The translations under genes were made by a program, and so were the position numbers. The notes beneath the pieces were generated by a model. That model saw only the letters and a list, made by a program, of their open reading frames with translations, was not told where the DNA came from and made no database searches. From Cytospora piceicola (Eukaryota; Ascomycota; Sordariomycetes; Diaporthales; Cytosporaceae): DNA of 64,000 bases. The DNA is taken from positions 372,001-436,000 of the forward strand of contig JALQBC010000010.1 in the NCBI GenBank assembly GCA_023375675.1, in the 5' to 3' direction. Below, piece by piece: positions 1 to 11,185 of the stretch (position 1 is its first letter; every line of letters begins with the position of its first letter).

Positions 1-2850
1 TAAAAGTATTAAAAAAATATAAGCTAAAGAATTTATAGCCGGTAATAATAACCTTTAAAAACTTTAAAAATATAAACTACAAATATAAATAATATATAAA
101 TAAAGCTAATAATATTAATAGTATTTTTAAACTATACTATAATAACTATAATAGCTTTAAAAACTTAAAAGCTAAGTAGTTTATAATTATATATATAATA
201 TAAATAATAAATAAATTCTATTATTTTAAAAAGTAAGGATTTATACTACTTAGGCGAAGATTTATACTTTTAAAATATACCTTTTTACTAGTAATCTTTT
301 TAACTTTACCTTATATTTAAAACCTTATATTTAGTTTACTTAATAAGTAATTTTAAACATAAATATATATTATAATATTAAGCTTAATATTTCTATATAA
401 GTTATATATATCTTACTATATTATATATAAAGTTATAAAAGTATATATTAATAGCTTAGTTAAAGTAAATAGAAACTTTAAATTTTCTTAAAATCTTTAA
501 AAGCTTTATAAGTTTACTTTTAATTTTAACGTTATATTTTACTTTTAGCTTTATTATATTAAATATTACCTAATAAGCTTAAAGCTTATTAGTTAGGTTT
601 TACTAAAAGTATATAATTAAATTTTATTAACTTATTAAATATAAAGGTTTAAACTTAGCTTTAAATTAAACTTTAATTTAACAAATTATAGGTATATATT
701 CCCTTTATAAGTATAAAACCGAAGTATAAATCTTTACTTTAGTAGTATAAATCCTTACTTTAGTAGTATAAATCTTTATTATTTTCTTTTAAACTATAAG
801 TATATTTTATATAAGAAAAGCTATTATTTTCATTAAATGTTTTAACGTAATAAGTATAAAAAAGGCTTTTATTAATTTATAAAATAATAAAAGTAACTTT
901 TTATTAATTATAATTTTAACTATTTATTCTTTTCTTTTACTAACTAAAACAATACTGTTATTAATATAATATAATAAAAGTTTAATAATATAGCTTAAAA
1001 TAAAAATAATAAAAGATAATAAAAAAGATAAAGTATTAGTTATATATTTTTAATATTATTATAAACGTAATATTAAATATTAAAAAGAAATAAAAAAGCT
1101 ATAATAATAGACTTAACTGAAATTTAATAATAATAATAATAATTATAACTTATAATTTAATATTAATAATATTAAATAATATAAAAGAAATAATATAAAT
1201 CTTTATAGCTTAAATATATTTATTTATTATTATACTTTAATACTAGCTGTTATTCTTATATATATATTATATATAAAATAAAGTTTATTATATCTAGTTT
1301 ACTTTATAAAATATAGCATTTAATATAAGGTATATAATAAAATATAAAGCCGGTTATAAATTTAAATTATAAACTAAACTAAAATTATTTTAGATTTAAA
1401 AAGATATTATATAAATAACAATAAAGTTATTATTATAGTTAAATAAGCCGGTTATAAGGTTTATTATACTTATAGCTTTAAATTATATATAACTTTATTT
1501 ATAAAAGTATAATACTATTATTTATAAACCTTTTTCGGCTATAGCTTTAGCTAAATCGCGTATTTAATTATATTAATTACGTCTTTAATATTATAGCTTA
1601 TTAGTATAGGATTAAAAAGATTAAATAAATCGAAGCTTAATAATTAAACTATAATAAGCTTATTTAAAAAATTAATTTACTATAATAATACTTAAAACGT
1701 AAGCTAAATTATATAAAACGTTATTTTAAACTAGCTATTTTAGTTTACTAATATAAATAATAATATATAAAATATAATAATAGCTATAGTTAATAAGCTT
1801 ATTATAGTATACTTTATAAATATTAGCTTTTTAAAAGTATTATTAAAAACTTTATATAGTATTTTAAAAAAGATTATTTTAAGTACTTTTATTAGCTAAA
1901 TTATAACCTTACTAACTATAACCTTTTTATTATAATTTATAAACCCTTTTTTATTGTTACTACTTATAGCTGTTTTTATAATACAGTTATATTCTTAGCA
2001 ATTAAGTAAAACGATTAAGTAAAATAGCTTTAATATAACTATAATATTTTAAAAACCGGCTTTAAATATAATATATTTTAATATAAAAGCTAAAAATAAA
2101 AGTAAATAAACTTTATTTTTAGTTTAATAAATAAACTTTTAATAAACTTTTAATAAACTTTTAATAAACTTTTAATAATAGTTCTATATAAATAAATAAA
2201 ACCGATAATAATTTATAACTACTAGTTTAAGCTTTAAAGTATAAGTAGCTTATAAGTTTAAAAAATAAGCTAAGATTATTTATAGTCGGATTTATTATAG
2301 TTTTAATAAGTTACTTATTAGTTAAAAGATAGTATAAAAGTATAAAAAGGATTTCGAAAGCTTTTAGTATTAGTATTAATAGTTTTAGCTATATTATTAT
2401 TATTATTAAAAGTTTTAAAGATAAGCTAAGTATATAAATAGCTATATAAGTAGTTATATAAGCGATTATATAACTGATTATATTATTAATTTACTTTAAA
2501 AAGTTTATAAAGTAGGTTTAAACGTTATAATTAGGTTATTATTTAGCTTAAAGGCGTTAATATATATTATTAGCTATATAAATAAGTATTATATTATATA
2601 TAATATATTTAATAATAAAATTATTTTATAGCTAATAATCTTATAATTATAACAGAAATAGATTTATTTTTATATAATTAAAAATAATAGCAATACTGCT
2701 TATAATAGTTATATAGTTTTTATAATAGTTAGAAGGCTATTAATTAAAACAGCTATATAGCTTAGCTTTAATTATAACTTAAGTAGCCTATATAAGCATT
2801 ATATAATTCTTCTTCCTTTTCTCTTTCCCCTCTTTAAGTTATAATATTTA
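1..2850. repeat. RIP-degraded AT-rich repeat DNA
   Basis: No usable reading frame is present. The stretch is almost pure A/T with residual C and G mainly in CG, GC, CC/GG or CT/AG contexts, while CpA and TpG are nearly absent. That is the end state of RIP acting on repeated DNA. Bases 237-754 are one recognisable repeat copy, listed separately. The rest cannot be assigned to a family by eye and is probably decayed retroelement. The LINE-like element begins around 2820-2900, where the G+C content rises. Confidence 0.8.
237..754 (+). repeat. MITE-like repeat copy 1 with terminal inverted repeats
   Basis: The unit starts GGATTTATACTAC and ends with the complementary motif; both ends also carry AAGATTTATACTT just inside, giving an imperfect inverted repeat of about 32 bp. 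The whole unit recurs in opposite orientation at 21958-22395, so the two copies form an inverted pair about 21 kb apart. This copy is longer by several tens of bases of AT-rich sequence. Differences are mostly C/T and G/A. No convincing target-site duplication is seen. It could be a RIP-decayed MITE or another short non-autonomous element. Confidence 0.65.
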
Positions 2851-3579
2851 GGTTCTTATTACTAAAGAGAGCTCTATATACTATAGACTAAATCCCTACC
2901 CCCTTACCTACGCTTTATACACGCCCTTTTATCTTACTACGCTAATATAACTTATACCCCCCTTTTAGCTACTTAGCTTATTATAGTACCTATATCGTGT
3001 CTTTCCTGTATAATAAACATTACCTTACAGACGGCTAAGATCTTAAATAATCAGGTCGAACCTGTCTTTTTTATTAGCTTTCTTATATAATATAAGCCGA
3101 TATAACCGTCTTAATCGTCCTTTTAACACTCTGTCGCCGCCTTACTATAAACAGAGGAGGAGGACAGATAAGCTTATACTAAGGTTTTTATAGCTACGGC
3201 TACAGTACTTAATACTTCGCTATTTATATTTACCGCCGGCGTCTAGCTAAAGTAAGCCTTTTAAGTATATAACGCTTTATAGTATACGTTTATATAGTTA
3301 GCTTAACCTACCGTTAGTCCGTTAATCGTAGTAGCTTTTAAGCTGTTTTCCTTTACTAGCCTTAAACTAACGTTAATCGCCCCGCTTATAGCCCTTATAG
3401 CCCTTTTACGCCCTGTAAAGCCTTATCTACCTACCTTTACCGCGCTCTGTACTTTTACTATAATTATAAAATCTATAACCTTTACCTTAAATAATACTAC
3501 GCGTTAACCGCGATTATTATATTAAACTCTAACTCGATCTATTTACTTAGTTAAACCGTTTAAGCCTAAAACTAATAAT

Positions 3580-4031
3580 GAGAACGGAGATTCGTACTGC
3601 CAGTATAGAGATTCGCACTGCTGCCTTGTACTGTACATCGAGTAAAGGCCCTTGTCGCTGTAGATTGATCTGATTGGCTAGCAACTTAACCACTTCAATT
3701 CAATCAGTTCAATTCAATCAGTTCAATTCAATCAGTTTAATTCAATCAGTTTAATTCAATTAGTTCAATTCAATTAGTATAATTCAATCAGTTTAATTCA
3801 ATTAGTTCAATTCAATCAGTTCAATTCAATTATTTCAATTCAATCGCTTGAATTAATTCAATCAGTCGCTTTAATCAGTCGCTACAATCAGTCGCTTCAA
3901 TCAGTTGCTGTCTCTAAGGCAGCCTTCGTCTAGCGAATCAGATTAATCTGCAGCGACAGGGCTTTCTGATTTAGGTACTATACATCATAGCAGTACGAAT
4001 CTCTATACTGGCAGTGCGAATCTCCGTTCTC
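3580..4031. mobile_element. hAT-type MITE with 8-bp target duplication
   Basis: This is a 452-bp element with long inverted ends: it begins GAGAACGGAGATTCG and ends with the complement, and the similarity continues inward for about 55 bp (CTGCCAGTATAGAGATTCG is shared). It is flanked by the perfect 8-bp direct repeat CTAATAAT (3572-3579 and 4032-4039), the duplication size expected of hAT-superfamily transposition. The centre is a 14-bp minisatellite. Unlike its surroundings it is rich in CpA and TpG, so it has not been RIPed. No coding capacity. Confidence 0.88.
3689..3910 (+). repeat. 14-bp minisatellite (CAGTTCAATTCAAT)n inside the MITE
   Basis: About eleven head-to-tail copies of CAGTTCAATTCAAT, with variants such as TAGTTCAATTCAAT and CAGTTTAATTCAAT, run from about 3689 to 3845. 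Degenerate units built on CAGTCGCTTCAAT follow up to about 3908. The array occupies the core of the hAT-type MITE. Confidence 0.9.
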
Positions 4032-6970
4032 CTAATAATTAACTTTTCTTATAAATCCTATATATATACGAATAATATAATATCTCTTCTATAGAGGTTA
4101 AAGTTACTATCTAAACCGTTATAAGCCTCGCTCCGAATAAAATTATAGAAATATAGAAAGTCTGTATTAGCTTTATACTCTGTCCTTTCGATTAGTCTAT
4201 ATAAACCTATCTTCTCGCTTTTTAGCTATTCCTCGATAGCTATAACCTTAAAATCGAACCTGCCGCTTTATAGTATATAATAATTATAGCTTAAATGCTT
4301 ATTATAATCCGCCGCTTCGATAACGGTAAACACGATATATATAGCCTTTTTTTAGCCGAAGTAAAGGCGGTTACCAGATAAGCCCCGGTTAGCTACCGAC
4401 CTTTATAATATTACGTTAATAAATCTCTTAATTATAACTAGGTACTTTTATTCTTCGAGCTTATATAAGCCGGCTTTCGACTTTTTAGTTTTTTATTAGT
4501 ATAACGCCTCGAATATAAAATATAGGTTATATAATATACCTAATATATAGACTTTTATAATTTATATAACTATACCCGGATAAAGCAATACTTTAACTAT
4601 AGTAAACCTCGATATAAATTATTTTACGAAAACTTTCTATAATACGTTAACTATTAAGGCTTATATACTATAAGCTTTCTCGGCTACCCGGCCCGCCTTA
4701 AACATTAAAACGACTAGCTTTTTCGCCTTATTATATAGTAGCTCCGGGTTTTATATAAGCTCGAGGCCGAAGAATTCTAGGCTATATACTTAACTACGCC
4801 GGTATTTCCGGTTAACGTTATTACCGACGGACTAGAGCCGATCTATACCGACTCTTTTAAACCTACTTCGGAAGCCGTTATTACTACCGCTACTTTTTCC
4901 CTCTTTCGGATAGCACGCCGCTTTTTTAGCCTCGACCTTTTCGCTATAGATATCGTCCGGCCCGACTCGTTATAAATACCCTGCTAATAAATCCGGCCTT
5001 TACGTTAACTAATATATACCGTTTAAAAGAACTTACTATATTTTAAGTTAACGTTTAAACCTTTAGCCTTACTTATAATATCGCCTTTAACTTCGCTTAT
5101 AAAACTAGTACCGATATAGTTTTTATTTAAAACTTATAGGCTAAACTTAAAATTTAACGTCGTTTTATTAAAACTTACTTAAACTTCGATATTTTTATAC
5201 TAGTAAAAAACTAAACTATAGCCTTTTCTATTATTACTTATACTAAAAAATCCTTATACTACTTAACGTATTAATTACGTTTGTTTAAATTATTATATTA
5301 TTATATTATCTTTATTAATAGTATTACCTTCGTTAACCTATACCGCCGGTAATTAAAAACCGATTAAGTTTTAAAATAGCAAAAATACTAAACGGTTTTT
5401 TACGATTCTATTATCGTAGGCGATTTTAACGCCGTTTACTAAACTTAGTAGCTTAATTATAGTTATTATATAAGCTTAAGTAACCGGATTGCTATATAAG
5501 CCGATAACGCCGGCTTTATAGCTTTTAATCCTTTCGCCTTTACTTATAACCTCGGTAATACTATTAACTTTGTCTTTTTTAACGTTCTTAAAGCTACTAC
5601 TTAAGTACTTTACTCTTTATATACCGGATCGGACTATAATATTTTATAAACTACGGTTTTTACCGGTATATTATAACGTTATAAAACCCTTTAGCTTTAC
5701 CTTAATTTTTTATAAGATACAGAATTCGTTTAACTTATTAAATAATTTATTATATTATTTCCGATAACTATAAATACCTCTTTTTAGCTTAACACTTTAG
5801 CTACTAGTATTATAATATTATTATAAGAATACCTTTAAACTACGAGAAAACCTGTTTTTAGTTTTAGCTATATTACCTTTTAATAGTTTCCGGACTATTA
5901 CATTACGTATAAGTCTATATTAAAAGTATATACCTTAAACCTTTTTATTACTTACCGGTACTTTCGAATAACGATATAACGTATTAAAAAGCGGTATTAA
6001 TAAAACTAGATTACCTTTATAACCGATAATAATTAAATCTTCTAAATTACTAAATAGTATAAATTTATAAATACCTTTTACTCTTTACCTTTTATATAAA
6101 ATAGCTTACTTATTATAACCCTTACTAATAAGGCTAAGTATTTATATACCTTTATTTTATATTGCTTATTTTTTAATTAAGATATCTTAAACTTTTAAGA
6201 ATTATATATTTTCGATATATTCCCGATTTTATAAAACCTTTACGTTTATACCGATAAAGCTAAAGCGTATTATATCGGGTTATATAATACAGCTTCCGGT
6301 ACCGATACTATTACGGTTTATATACTTTCTTTAGTATAGCTAGCTATTATTAAAGCCGTCCGGGCGCTTTATAAAGGCTGTTTAACTATCGGCTACTATC
6401 TTTATACCTTCCGGTAAACAGAGGTCGTTATAATCTTTAAATAAAGTAAATCGGACTATTTAAGCTTTTACTCTTACTGTCCGATCGCTTTACTTTTTTA
6501 TTTAAATAAAACGTTAAAACGTTTTATTATTTAACGTATATTTACCTTTACTATTTATCATTACTTACTTAATCTTTAATATTTTAATACGCTTTTTAAG
6601 AAATTAGCTATAAACTTAGCCGCCTGCCTTACCTATAATATCGAATCTGTCTTTTAATAAGAACTAACAGCCTTATTTTTAACTATAAACGTTTAAAACG
6701 TATTCGATACCGTTTTACTTAACCGCCTTATACTTTACCTTTATTAGTAGGGTTAGCTTTTATATTTCGTTCTATAGGTATACTTTTTTATTACTAGCCG
6801 CTTCGCGTAGGTACGCTTAAAAAGCGTTTATATAGCTATATATTTTTTAGTTTACGATATACTATAAAGGTTTTTAGCCTTTCCGATTCTATATACTGGG
6901 GAACGGCGGCAGGACCGCCTGCCGAGAAGGCCTTCCGTTAAGAAGGATCGGAAACTTAATAACTAGATAC

Positions 6971-7050
6971 GCCGCTTAAGCTGCTCCGGATCCGATAGAA
7001 TAACGCCCTTCGGGCGTTACTCTATCGTCTCCTCCGCAGCCTTAAGCGGC
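6971..7050. repeat. 80-nt palindrome (strong stem-loop) in hairpin/TTAC element
   Basis: The arms begin GCCGCTTAAG and end CTTAAGCGGC. The inner stem is perfect except for one base: CGATAGA(A)TAACGCCC, loop TTC, GGGCGTTACTCTATCG. The same structure is kept in copy 3 at about 28742-28821, with changes mostly C/T or G/A, and in RIP-eroded form in copy 2 at about 21434-21508. Conservation of a long hairpin in all copies suggests it matters to the element (end recognition, replication block or RNA fold). Confidence 0.88.
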
Positions 7051-7063
7051 GAAATATCAATTT

Positions 7064-7190
7064 ACTCACTTACTTACTTATATACTTATTTAATAATTAA
7101 ATAACTAAATTACTAGCTACTTTACTAACTACTTTACTAGCTAACTTACTAGCTAACTTACTAGCTAACTTACTTACTTACCTACTTATC

Positions 7191-7228
<38 letters not shown>

Positions 7229-7254
7229 ATAGCTAACTTACTAGCTAGCTTATA

Positions 7255-7285
<31 letters not shown>

Positions 7286-8162
7286 CTACTTACCTACTTA
7301 CTTATATACTTACTTACTTAATAATTAAATAACTAAATTATTACCTAATTTACTAGCTAATTTACTTACTTACTTACCTACTTACTTACTTATTTATTTA
7401 CTTAATTACTATTTAACTTACTTACTTATTTACTTACTTACTTATAGTTTTACTTATTTACCTTTTAATAGCTAACTTACTTACTTACTTACTTACTTAC
7501 TTATTTATTTATATACTTATTAGCTAATTTCCTTTCTAGCTAATCTACTTACTAATAACTATACTAGCTAACGTATTAGCTAACTTACTTACTTACTTAT
7601 TTACTTATTTATTTATTTATTTACTTATTAGCTAATTTACTTTTTAAATTTAATAGCTATATTATATACTTATTTACTTACTTACTTATTAGCTAACGTA
7701 TTTACTAATAAACTTAATTACTAGCTTACTTTACTTACTAACTTATTTACTAACTTACTTACTAACGTATTTACTAACTTATTTATTTACTTATTTACTT
7801 TTAATTTAGCTACCTTTTAATTTACTTACTTACTTACTTACTAGCTAACTTACTTAGTTACTTAATTACTTAATTACTTAATAATTAAATAATTAATTTA
7901 CTAAGGACTTTACTAACTACTTTACTAGTTAATTTACTAGCTAATTTACTAGCTAATTTACTAGCTAATCTACTAGCTAATTTACTAGCGAACTTACTTA
8001 CTTACTTACCTACCTACCTACCTACCTACCTACCTACCTACTTACCTACTTACTTACTAGTTAATTTTCTAGCAGACTTATTTACTTACTTACCTAGCTA
8101 TTTACTTATTTACTTACTTATATACTTACTTACTTACTTATATACTTACTTACTTACTTATA

Positions 8163-8193
<31 letters not shown>

Positions 8194-8851
8194 CTACCTA
8201 CTTACTTACTTACTTACTTTATTTACTTTATTACTTACTTACCTATTTACTTACTTTATTTATTAACTAACCTACTTACTTATATACTTACTTACTTAAT
8301 AATTAAATAACTAAATTATTACCTAATTTACTAACTAATTTACTAGCTAATTTACTTACTTACTTACCTACTTACTTACTTATTTATTTACTTATTAACT
8401 TACTATAAAAGGCTAGCTTACAGTTAAGAATCTAGTAGGTACTTAAAAGAAGTGTTATTCGAGCTACTTTAAAAAAAGAGAGAAGACTTAAAAAGGCTAA
8501 GTACTTAAGATAACTAAATATACTAAATAATAACCTATATACCGCTAACTAATCCTATACGCTTTAAAAAAACACTAGCTTATAATACTTACTTAATAAT
8601 TAACTAACTAACTTACTAATTACTTTACTAATTAACCTACTAACTAACCTACTTACCTACCTACTTACTTACCTATTTATTTACTTACTTAATAGCTAAT
8701 TTACTAACTAATTTACTTACTAACTTACTAACTAACTTATTAACTAACCTACTTACTTACTTACTAACTTAGTTACTTACTTACTTACCTACTTACCTAC
8801 TTACCTACTTACTTACTTACTTATTTACTTACTTACTTACTTATTTACTTA

Positions 8852-8895
<44 letters not shown>

Positions 8896-8912
8896 ATTAC
8901 TTACTTACTTAA

Positions 8913-8960
<48 letters not shown>

Positions 8961-9061
8961 CTACCTACTTACTTATTTACTTATTAAGTTATTAACTTAG
9001 TTATTTATTAAATAACTTACTAGCTACTTTACTAACTAACTTATTAGCTAACCTACTTATA

Positions 9062-9093
<32 letters not shown>

Positions 9094-9940
9094 AGCTAAT
9101 TCACTTACTAGCTAATTTACTTACTAGATACCTTAATAGCTAACTTACCTACTTACTTACTTACTTACGTATTTACCTATTTAATAGCTAATTTACCTAC
9201 TAGCTAGTTTATTTAGTAGCTAATTTACTAGCTAATTAACTAACTAACTTACTAGCTATTTTAATAGCTAACTTACTTACTTACTTACTTACTTACTTAT
9301 TTACCTACTTACTTACTTACTATTTATCTTACTTAATTAAATGTTTACTTATTTACTTATATATTTACTTACTTTATAGCTAACTTACGAACTAACTTAC
9401 TTACTTACTTACTTACCTACTTACTTATTTACTTACTTACTAGCTAATTTACGTACTAGCTAATTTACTAGCTAACTTACTTACTAACTTACTAGCTAAC
9501 CTATTAGTTAACTTACTTACCTACTTACTTACCCACTTACTTACTTACTTACTTACTTGCTTACGTATATACTTGCTTTTTTACTTACTTACTAGCTAAT
9601 TAATTAGCTAATAAACTAGCTAACTTACTAGCTAACCTATATACTTACTTACTTACTTATTTACTTATTAATTTAGTTAATAGCTTAGTTATTAACTTAG
9701 TTACTTACTTATTTATTTATTTATTTACTTATTAGCTGATTTACTTTTTAAACTTAATAGCTATATTATATATACATTTACTTACTTATATATTAGCTAA
9801 TATATTTATTAATAAATATAATTACTAGCTTATTAGCTTACTTTACTTACTTATTAATCTACTAGCTTATTTACTAACTAACTACTTATTTATTTACTTA
9901 ATTTATTTACTTATTTACATTTAATATAACTACTTTTTAA

Positions 9941-9976
<36 letters not shown>

Positions 9977-10374
9977 GTAATTAAATAACTAAATTACTAG
10001 CTACTTTACTAACTAGTTTACTAGCTAATATACTAACTAACGTACTAGCTAACCTACTTACTTACCTACTTACTTATATACTTACTTACTTATATACTTA
10101 CTTAGTAATTAAATAACTAAATTACTAGCTACTTTACTAACTAGTTTACTAGCTAATATACTAACTAACTTACTAGTTAACCTACTTACTTACCTACCTT
10201 CTTATATACTTACTTACTTATATACTTACTTAATAATACAATAACTAAATTACTAGCTACTTTACTAACTACTATACTAGCTAATTTACTAGCTAGCTAA
10301 TTAGCTAACTTACTAGCTAACTTACTAACTAACTAACTAACTAACTAACTTACCTACCTACTTATTTACTTACC

Positions 10375-10416
<42 letters not shown>

Positions 10417-10523
10417 TTAACTTACTTAATTACTTAATAATTAACTAACTAACTTACTAACTACTTTACTAGTTAACTTACTAGCTAACTTACTAACTAC
10501 TTTACTAGTTAACTTACTAGCTA

Positions 10524-10574
<51 letters not shown>

Positions 10575-10575
10575 A
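7064..10575 (+). repeat. 3.5-kb (TTAC)n tetranucleotide array with higher-order units
   Basis: Runs of ACTTACTTACTT are punctuated by TAGCTAA and CCTACCTA variants. A longer unit (TTAATAATTAAATAACTAAATTA followed by AGCTACTTTACTAACTA-type text) recurs near 7070, 7320, 7880, 8290, 8590, 9980, 10100, 10220 and 10430, showing higher-order duplication. One interruption of unique sequence lies at about 8403-8580. The repeat has no CpA or TpG, hence no RIP substrate; rare CTTG units remain near 9558 and 9575. Confidence 0.93.
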
Positions 10576-11185
10576 ACTTAATTCGAATCTAAAGGCTTAT
10601 ATAAGCCTTCGATAAAGAAAAAGGAAGGGAAAGGCTAGGGTTCGGGTTAAGAACCTAAGAAACTTAAGAAACCTAAGGAATTAGAACTATTAGCTTTAAT
10701 ACTAAGCCTACGTTAAGGGCTACAATTTAATTAAATATACTGTTTAATAGCCCTTTTTCTACAGATTCAGATTTAGGTAATTACGTCTTAATCGGATTAA
10801 AACACAAGCGTATATCTTAGTTCGAACTTAAGGTCTGCTATAAAAGGCCTTATCGTAAGCCTTATCGTAATCGGCCTTATCGTAGGCCTCAAAGTGACTG
10901 TAGGTCGTCCGGCAGGCATTTCGAAACCTTAAAGTAACCGTAAACCTTCCGGCAGGCATTAAAGGCCTTACAATTGCTAGTACATTTAGTCACGGAACGA
11001 CTAGAATCACTGCTTTCAACAGCTAATCAGATCCTCTAAACGGGTGCTGTAGCGAATTAGTATGATTGTAATTCAGAGCTAATCAGAATTAAAAACAGGT
11101 GGTACATATCTTAAAGGCAACAATTTTTTATTGTGCTCGCCCGCCTTGTAAAACAAACATTAACCTTCCTAACGGAAGGTATACT

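Larger units (their letters stand above)
2850..6897 (+). mobile_element. LINE (Tad1-like) retrotransposon, 5' part, RIP-inactivated
   Basis: This is the 5' part of a non-LTR retrotransposon. The + strand translation, riddled with TAA/TAG from CAA/CAG/TGG, retains the apurinic/apyrimidinic-type endonuclease signature GDFNAV at about 5419-5436 and a TGSD(H/Y)N endonuclease motif at about 5625. Beginning near 6640 it reads as the first half of a reverse transcriptase, with a DVQNAFD-like stretch and ending at a PILYT-like segment. The frame stops at 6897, where a 4.3-kb element is inserted, and resumes at 11186. Bases about 2900-4700 should hold ORF1 but are too mutated to recognise. A MITE sits inside this part (3580-4031). 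The exact 5' end is uncertain. Confidence 0.82.
6898..11179 (+). mobile_element. Hairpin/TTAC element, copy 1 (complete, unclassified)
   Basis: This 4282-bp non-coding insertion sits in the LINE reverse-transcriptase frame and is flanked by the direct repeat TATACT (6892-6897, 11180-11185). It has three parts. The left module (6898-7060) opens GGGGAACGGCGG, carries CCTTCCGTTAAGAAGG and an 80-nt palindrome. The core (about 7064-10575) is a TTAC tetranucleotide array. The right module (about 10575-11179) ends TGCTCGCCCGCC...CCTTCCTAACGGAAGG, a 6-bp stem with a 4-nt loop. A 16-bp near-inverted repeat, CCTTCCGTTA(A/G)GAAGG, lies at the extreme right and 30 bp inside the left end. No ORF encodes a transposase, so it is presumably non-autonomous. 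Related pieces lie at 21362-21949, 28254-28894 and 29140-29856. I do not recognise the superfamily. Confidence 0.8.

Noticed and set aside
3689..3910. CRISPR or centromere-type satellite
   Set aside because: It is a 14-bp minisatellite confined to the core of a MITE with its own target duplication.
5570..5767. Open frame of 65 codons in AT-rich DNA
   Set aside because: It lies in the wrong frame of the LINE endonuclease region and consists of Phe/Leu/Ile/Tyr/Asn/Lys codons expected from AT composition.
7064..10575. CRISPR-like repeated array
   Set aside because: Units are 4-bp microsatellite repeats with no unique spacers, in a eukaryotic genome.
6898..11179. Helitron
   Set aside because: Despite a terminal hairpin there is no TC start or CTRR end, and a 6-bp flanking duplication is present, which Helitrons do not make.
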